Assembly: GCA_963624605.1 (NCBI GenBank)
Contig: CAVFQD010000009.1
Span: 1-41,959 of the forward strand
Direction: 5' to 3'
Length of the DNA: 41,959 nucleotides
DNA from: Fimenecus sp963624605
GTDB lineage: Bacteria > Bacillota > Clostridia > Oscillospirales > Acutalibacteraceae
The notes below the pieces were generated by a model that had not been told where the DNA came from, searched no databases, and saw only the letters and a program-made list of their open reading frames with translations. Below, in pieces: positions 38,164-41,959 of this stretch. Position numbers and translations under genes: made by a program. Position 1 is the stretch's first letter, and each line of letters begins with the position of its first letter.

Positions 38164-38814
38164 ATGAAAATGAAAATTAAAAAAACTATAATTTTTATGT
38201 TTAGCGTTTTATTAATAATACAATGGTCTCCAGTAACGATATTTGCGGAAACATATGAAAAACCATATTATTACACAAATGAATCAGGAAAAACGCTTGA
38301 ATATTATGTGGATAATAACGGAGATGAATACATATATTCAAATGGGGAAAAGATATATGTTTTGTTACCGCTTGAAAAATATTTAATTACAGACGAAGAT
38401 ATTATTAATGCCGAACTTGAAAGGATAAGAAACACAGTTGATGTTTCTACTTGCTCATTAAATTCAGAAGCACGAGGCACGGTTATCGTAAAGACAATAT
38501 TTAATAATACAATTAATTTTGGGGATAGCGTTTTCAGAATTGGTTATCACACATGGGATGATGGAGCCTCGCATATTAGATTAAAAACGAGCAATCACAA
38601 GCCGGTTTTATCAAATCATAATTTAAATGTTATTTTTTATTGGTATTTAGAGGAGGATAATCATTTGTATGGCAAAACATATATGAATCAGAACTGTTCA
38701 ATTACAAAAGGATATTCTCTTGGCAGTACCGGAATTGAAAAGGTTGATGTAGGTGTTACGCCTGTCGGCGGTATGACATCTTGCAAATTGGCAGTTACAT
38801 TGACGGTTGGATAA
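38164..38814 (+). CDS. Secreted protein of unknown function, AT-rich
   Basis: A 216-aa protein with a signal peptide (basic MKMKIKKT, hydrophobic to about residue 26, cleavage near IFAET). The mature part begins with a Tyr-rich stretch (YYYTNESGKTLEYYVDNNGDEYIYSNGEK), predicted short strands, then a beta-rich C-terminal half (TVIVKTIFNNTINFGD, HNLNVIFYWYLEEDNHL) ending CKLAVTLTVG. Three cysteines are present. No known domain or catalytic motif is seen. The gene is clearly richer in A and T than the rest of the window and uses codons such as TTA, AGA and ATA freely, which suggests later acquisition. AAAGGAG precedes the ATG. Confidence 0.75.
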   Translation: MKMKIKKTIIFMFSVLLIIQWSPVTIFAETYEKPYYYTNESGKTLEYYVDNNGDEYIYSNGEKIYVLLPLEKYLITDEDIINAELERIRNTVDVSTCSLNSEARGTVIVKTIFNNTINFGDSVFRIGYHTWDDGASHIRLKTSNHKPVLSNHNLNVIFYWYLEEDNHLYGKTYMNQNCSITKGYSLGSTGIEKVDVGVTPVGGMTSCKLAVTLTVG

Positions 38815-38838
38815 TTATTAAGAAGGGCGGTAGGTCTG

Positions 38839-39606
38839 ATGAAAAAAGTAAGCATTTCATTATCCGTAATAATCGCTGCTGTAATAATTTTCGTTTTCGG
38901 AATATTTCCTGCGACAGGCTTGTATTGGGTTAAAGAAGATATGGGCGTAATTAACGGAAGTACTAATGCATCTGTCTATGCGCTTATCCCACGGACCGCA
39001 CAGCTGTCGGAAAAAGGAACGGATTTCAGAATGAGCGTTTTGGACAAATCAGCCGATTTTTACTATGCAAACGGATTTGTCAATTATTCCGAAGCGCCTC
39101 AAATAACCGATATAAAATACGGTTATAATAAGGTTCAATATACATTAAACGATCCAAACGGCGGAGCGCAATGGCTTGTTTCGGTTCGTTACGGATGGGG
39201 TAAAGAAGAAGTTGACTGTGAAATCCTCAAGCAGAAGAACTATTCTGTTCCCGAACTGACGGCGCTTAATACTATGTTCGAGAGCAATTCGCTGAAAATG
39301 GAAGTTTCTCTGTCGGACACTTATGCGGCGGCGATGGGTAAATATTCAAAAAACGGCACGATGTCGGATAATCTTGTAATCAGCACTATAACTTCGGCGA
39401 TAGACACCTGCGACAAGACGCCAATCGAAAGCAGAGCGAATGAGGATTATAATTTCAAATGTGTAATCAAAAACGACAGCGAAAACAATGAGATAACACT
39501 TTTGATATGGAAAGATTCGGTAAGTATAAACGGAACGACTTACACAATCGATACGAATACATATAATGTGATTTTCACCAACGCATTAAAGGCTCTGGCG
39601 AAGTAA
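38839..39606 (+). CDS. Membrane-anchored or secreted protein of unknown function
   Basis: A 255-aa protein with one N-terminal hydrophobic segment (residues 5-28, ISLSVIIAAVIIFVFGIFPATGLY) acting as uncleaved anchor or signal. The outer part has two alpha-beta-like halves: SVLDKSADFYYANGFVNYSEAPQITDIKYGYNKVQYTLND, then a helical centre (YSVPELTALNTMFESNSLKM, ISTITSAIDTCDK), and strands at the end (NEITLLIWKDSVSINGTTYTID). No known domain. It starts 24 bases after the previous gene and so may be co-transcribed, but its codon use is closer to the rest of the window than to that AT-rich gene. Confidence 0.72.
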   Translation: MKKVSISLSVIIAAVIIFVFGIFPATGLYWVKEDMGVINGSTNASVYALIPRTAQLSEKGTDFRMSVLDKSADFYYANGFVNYSEAPQITDIKYGYNKVQYTLNDPNGGAQWLVSVRYGWGKEEVDCEILKQKNYSVPELTALNTMFESNSLKMEVSLSDTYAAAMGKYSKNGTMSDNLVISTITSAIDTCDKTPIESRANEDYNFKCVIKNDSENNEITLLIWKDSVSINGTTYTIDTNTYNVIFTNALKALAK

Positions 39607-39683
39607 CTGCTTTTAGGTAAGTTGTTGATTTTGCGGTTGCGCAAAAGATTATTGCACAGCAGACATTGTAAAGGGGTGTGTAT

Positions 39684-40121
39684 ATGAAAAAGAAAGTTTT
39701 GATTTGCTGCTTGGTTGTTTTGGCGGCTGCCGTTATTGCGTTTGCGTGCGCTTCAAAGGCTAATCCCCTCTATACGGCGGCGGTAAGCTCTCCCGTCAAC
39801 ATTGATGCGGCGAAAAACGGCGGTTCGTATTGTGCCGATGTGATGTTCGGATATAATGAGCACAAGCTTTTGCACACATCGTCCGAAAGGAAAAGAAAGG
39901 CAGAGCAGTACGAAACGATTCAGGCGGATCTCGACGAATTCCGCAAGGAGGTTGCCGATTTTCAAAAGCCGTATATGATTGATGCTGACTATAAAAACGC
40001 CGACGGAAAGACCGTTATCACATTCAGCGGCACGGTAACAGACCCGAACAGCGGCGAAGCGGTTCCGTTTGAGAGAACCTATCAATACGATTTTATACTC
40101 ACGGATAAAATCAACAAATAA
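39684..40121 (+). CDS. Small exported protein, possible lipoprotein, unknown function
   Basis: A 145-aa protein with an N-terminal hydrophobic signal (MKKKVLICCLVVLAAAVIAFACAS). Cys22 in AFAC could serve as a weak lipobox, otherwise it is a signal peptide or anchor. The mature part (about 120 residues) has a charged helical stretch (SSERKRKAEQYETIQADLDEFRKEVADFQ) and a C-terminal strand pair (GKTVITFSGTVTDPNSGEAV). No known domain. The ATG at 39684 is 8 bases after AAGGGG. A strong terminator follows, which closes the three-gene cluster. Confidence 0.7.
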   Translation: MKKKVLICCLVVLAAAVIAFACASKANPLYTAAVSSPVNIDAAKNGGSYCADVMFGYNEHKLLHTSSERKRKAEQYETIQADLDEFRKEVADFQKPYMIDADYKNADGKTVITFSGTVTDPNSGEAVPFERTYQYDFILTDKINK

Positions 40122-40138
40122 ATAAATTTAATGCAACA

Positions 40139-40174
40139 CCCTCCCGATGTGATGTCGGGAGGGGGTAATTTTTA
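40139..40174 (+). terminator. Intrinsic terminator after the secreted-protein cluster
   Basis: CCCTCCCGA and TCGGGAGGG form a 9-bp GC-rich stem with a 7-base loop, followed by GGTAATTTTTAATT. Confidence 0.82.
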
Positions 40175-40227
40175 ATTATTCACAACATTTATCGGGTTGC
40201 CGTTGAAAAATATTTTTGTTAAATCTC

Positions 40228-40256
40228 TTTAATTTTATATTCTGTAATGATATACT
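40228..40256 (+). promoter_or_regulatory. Possible promoter of the structured leader and M48 gene
   Basis: TTTAAT, 17 bases, TATACT. The -35 is poor. The predicted start, near 40263, coincides with the first base of the long closing stem of the leader. Confidence 0.45.
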
Positions 40257-40262
40257 GTTATT

Positions 40263-40460
40263 GCCAAACAAATTTTTATAAGTATTGAAGTGCTCCAAGG
40301 GGATATTATATCCCATAGTAAGCATAATAACTTTGTTATTCGGTAAAAGTGCAAATTCCGTCAAGTTATTATGCAAGGTTACACTTCATGCTTGGAATTT
40401 GTTTGGCGACAATCGGGGTTTGCGTTTTTCGGTGCGCTGACTTCGGTTGGCGCACTTTTT
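40263..40460 (+). ncRNA. Candidate structured leader RNA or sRNA before the M48 gene
   Basis: GCCAAACAAATT at 40263-40274 pairs perfectly with AATTTGTTTGGC at 40396-40407, closing a 145-base domain. Inside are TGAAGTG/CACTTCA (40286-40292 with 40382-40388), the 15-bp palindrome GGGATATTATATCCC (40300-40314), and GCATAATAACTT/AAGTTATTATGC (40322-40333 with 40363-40374). An intrinsic terminator follows at 40432-40460, only 36 bases before the M48 start. CCAAG (40295) with CTTGG (40391) could add a pseudoknot. This layout resembles a riboswitch or attenuator, but I recognise no known class. It could also be an independent sRNA or a MITE-like insertion with terminal inverted repeats. Confidence 0.45.
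40432..40460 (+). terminator. Intrinsic terminator inside the M48 leader
   Basis: GTGCGCTGAC and GTTGGCGCAC (two G-T wobbles) with a stable TTCG loop, followed by TTTTT. No promoter is seen between it and the M48 start, so expression would need read-through. Confidence 0.75.
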
Positions 40461-40495
40461 CATTATCGAATAATAATAAAAAAGAGGGAAAGAAA

Positions 40496-41860
40496 ATGAA
40501 TTCGAATTTTTACTTGCACAAATCGGACAGAGCCGCATTAAAAGCATTGAAAGCAATTCCGGGATTTTCTCAGCTTACAAAAGCATATATGAAATTTTGG
40601 TATGAGAAAATGGATCGTATTGAAAATATGTCGGGAAATCTTCGCATAAGCGAAAAGCAATTGTCCAAGTATTATGATATGCTTGTTCCCATATGCAACA
40701 AACTTGAAATCGAAGTACCGGAATTGTATTTGACGCTGGATGTTACGGCAAATGCATGTACATACGGATATACAAAACCGTACATAGTCATTAATTCGGG
40801 AATGCTTGAAACTATACCCGAAGAGCTTGTTCCGACAGTGTTGGCACACGAATGCGGACATATTGCTTGCGGACATTGTCTTTATACAACAATGGGAATG
40901 TTTTTACTTAACGGAACAGATATGGCATTAAAACTGCTTGGCTTAAGCGGTGTGGAAATACTGCCGCTCAAGGTTGCGTTTGCATATTGGATGAGATGCA
41001 GTGAGCTTTCCGCAGATCGTGTCGCCGCCGTTTGCGACGGCAACAGCGACAAGATGGTTGAATTATGTATGCGCTTTGCCGGTTATGATAAGGATGTTGA
41101 GGGAGAGGCAAATATTGATGAATTTGTGAATCAGGCACTTGATTATCTGGAAATGGTCAAAGACTCAAAGTGGAATAAAACATTGGAATTTTTATATCTT
41201 TCCAATAAGGATCATCCGTTAAGTGCCGTGAGAGCTTATGAGTGTTCGCAATGGTGTAAGACGGACAGCTTTAATAAAATTACAAATTATATAAACAACA
41301 AGGATAAAAGCGAAGCGGATTTGATAAAAAGTTTAGAAGAAATACCGATGAATCGAGATTCAAAGTCTTATATCGGAGAAAATATAGAAAAGGTGCATAA
41401 AGTATTTTGCGATATGGGTTTTTCAAATGTCGTTGATGCTAAAGTTTCAAAAAAAGGGCTGCTGACTAAGGATAAGCAAGTGCTTAATATAAAAGTTGAC
41501 GGCAATGACGGCTTTGATGAATGTGAATGGCTCTCAAAAAACTCCAAGGTTGAACTTGAATATTACGACGAGTCGGGATTAACGGAAGAGGCGTCTGCGG
41601 CTCATCCCGGTCAGCTCAGAATACCGGATTCTACAAAAGCGTATCTCGGACGGGAGTATATGTCTGTATCGGACGAAATAAGCAAAGCCGGATTTATGAA
41701 TATTGAGCTTCAAGAGCAGAAAAAGGCAAAAAAGGGCTTGTTTGAAAAGGACGGGAAAGTAACATTAATTTCTGCAAACGGGCAGACGCAGTTTTCAAAG
41801 GATGAATGGTTTGATGAAAAAGCCAAGATAATTATTGCATATCAGACTTTTGAGAAATAA
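40496..41860 (+). CDS. M48-family metallopeptidase with two C-terminal PASTA-like repeats
   Basis: A 454-aa protein. The peptidase domain (about residues 60-300) has the zinc motif LAHECGHIACGH (HExxH at 118-122) and the third ligand Glu170 in CSELSADR, as in M48 enzymes. No clear signal peptide is present; a hydrophobic stretch follows the HExxH (TTMGMFLLNG...LKLLGLSG). The C-terminal ~140 residues hold two similar units, near 315-380 (VHKVFCDMGFSNV...KKGLLTKDKQVLNIKVDG) and 390-454 (VSDEISKAGFMNI...KKGLFEKDGKVTLISANG), which resemble PASTA-like repeats common in Clostridia. The ATG at 40496 follows AGAGGGAAAGA; an upstream in-frame extension overlaps the leader hairpins and is rejected. Confidence 0.87.
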   Translation: MNSNFYLHKSDRAALKALKAIPGFSQLTKAYMKFWYEKMDRIENMSGNLRISEKQLSKYYDMLVPICNKLEIEVPELYLTLDVTANACTYGYTKPYIVINSGMLETIPEELVPTVLAHECGHIACGHCLYTTMGMFLLNGTDMALKLLGLSGVEILPLKVAFAYWMRCSELSADRVAAVCDGNSDKMVELCMRFAGYDKDVEGEANIDEFVNQALDYLEMVKDSKWNKTLEFLYLSNKDHPLSAVRAYECSQWCKTDSFNKITNYINNKDKSEADLIKSLEEIPMNRDSKSYIGENIEKVHKVFCDMGFSNVVDAKVSKKGLLTKDKQVLNIKVDGNDGFDECEWLSKNSKVELEYYDESGLTEEASAAHPGQLRIPDSTKAYLGREYMSVSDEISKAGFMNIELQEQKKAKKGLFEKDGKVTLISANGQTQFSKDEWFDEKAKIIIAYQTFEK

Positions 41861-41865
41861 TATAC

Positions 41866-41900
41866 AAAATGCGGAGAGATTAACAGTCTCTCCGCATTTT
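41866..41900 (+). terminator. Terminator after the M48 gene
   Basis: AAAATGCGGAGAGA and TCTCTCCGCATTTT form a perfect 14-bp stem with a 7-base loop. The T-run is part of the stem. Confidence 0.82.
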
Positions 41901-41925
41901 ATCGTTGTCTAGCAATTGATGAAAA

Positions 41926-41944
41926 CCCCCGGTTCTACCGGGGG
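41926..41944. repeat. GC-rich hairpin at the right edge, possible IS200/IS605-type end
   Basis: CCCCCGG and CCGGGGG pair around TTCTA, with AAAA directly before and AAAAGG after, and no T-run. This is typical of the left-end hairpin of IS200-like elements. Any transposase would lie beyond the window. Confidence 0.4.
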
Positions 41945-41959
41945 AAAAGGAACGCTTTA

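Noticed and set aside
40176..40376. 66-aa minus-strand ORF in the M48 leader
   Set aside because: It starts with TTG, has no ribosome site and lies within the nested inverted repeats, which explain its sequence better.

Overview
The window looks like chromosomal DNA of a gut-type Clostridia bacterium, probably Oscillospirales/Ruminococcaceae. The case rests on several points. AGGAGG-like ribosome binding sites and consensus sigma-A promoters are common. An rpsU gene and an efp plus CD1247-like pair are present. Two secreted transglutaminase-like proteins carry C-terminal dockerins, which points to a cellulosome or amylosome-type organism. There is also a glmU-pth-mfd order that recalls the Bacillus glmU/spoVC/mfd region. 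No rRNA, tRNA, CRISPR array or prophage is visible. Short strong hairpins resembling IS200/IS605 ends lie at both extreme edges.

Layout. (1) 1-3.1 kb, minus strand: GDPD, metallo-beta-lactamase-fold hydrolase, RlmH, a PIN/NYN protein, and a small gene that runs off the left edge through a hairpin. (2) 3.2-12.6 kb, plus strand, one long operon from a consensus promoter: ATP-grasp D-aspartate ligase-like protein, aspartate racemase, asparagine synthase, a GlmU whose uridylyltransferase loop is missing, Pth and Mfd. The first three genes form a plausible module that makes, attaches and amidates D-Asp in a peptidoglycan cross-bridge. (3) 12.6-16.8 kb: an OmpR-type regulator, a histidine kinase, and a repeat-containing beta-helix lipoprotein. 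The promoters of the regulator and the lipoprotein share one architecture, TTCAAT-N5-TTCAAT-N10-TAYAAT, so they look like one small regulon. (4) 16.9-20.1 kb: rpsU, YqeG phosphatase, PepP-like peptidase, efp, CD1247-like acidic protein. (5) 20.1-25.5 kb: polysaccharide deacetylase, trkA-trkH, AraC regulator, YjjG-type HAD. (6) 25.5-33.0 kb, minus strand: an unlisted 40-aa gene with a full promoter, ribosome binding site and terminator; DUF3048 lipoprotein; EF-G paralogue; a small membrane protein between two near-identical terminators; two transglutaminase-dockerin proteins. (7) 33.0-37.8 kb: a MurL-like epimerase overlapping a MurD2-like ligase, a degenerate M14 peptidase, NUDIX hydrolase, Maf. 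(8) 37.8-42.0 kb: an AT-rich accessory stretch with three secreted proteins of unknown function, then a structured RNA leader ending in a terminator just upstream of an M48 peptidase with two PASTA-like repeats.

The strongest threads are: a MurL-MurD2 route for putting D-Glu into peptidoglycan, in the same neighbourhood as a D-Asp cross-bridge operon; the two-promoter regulon of the two-component system; the structured leader before the M48 gene; and the 40-aa gene. All functional calls come from reading translated sequence and from recalled family features. No database search was run.
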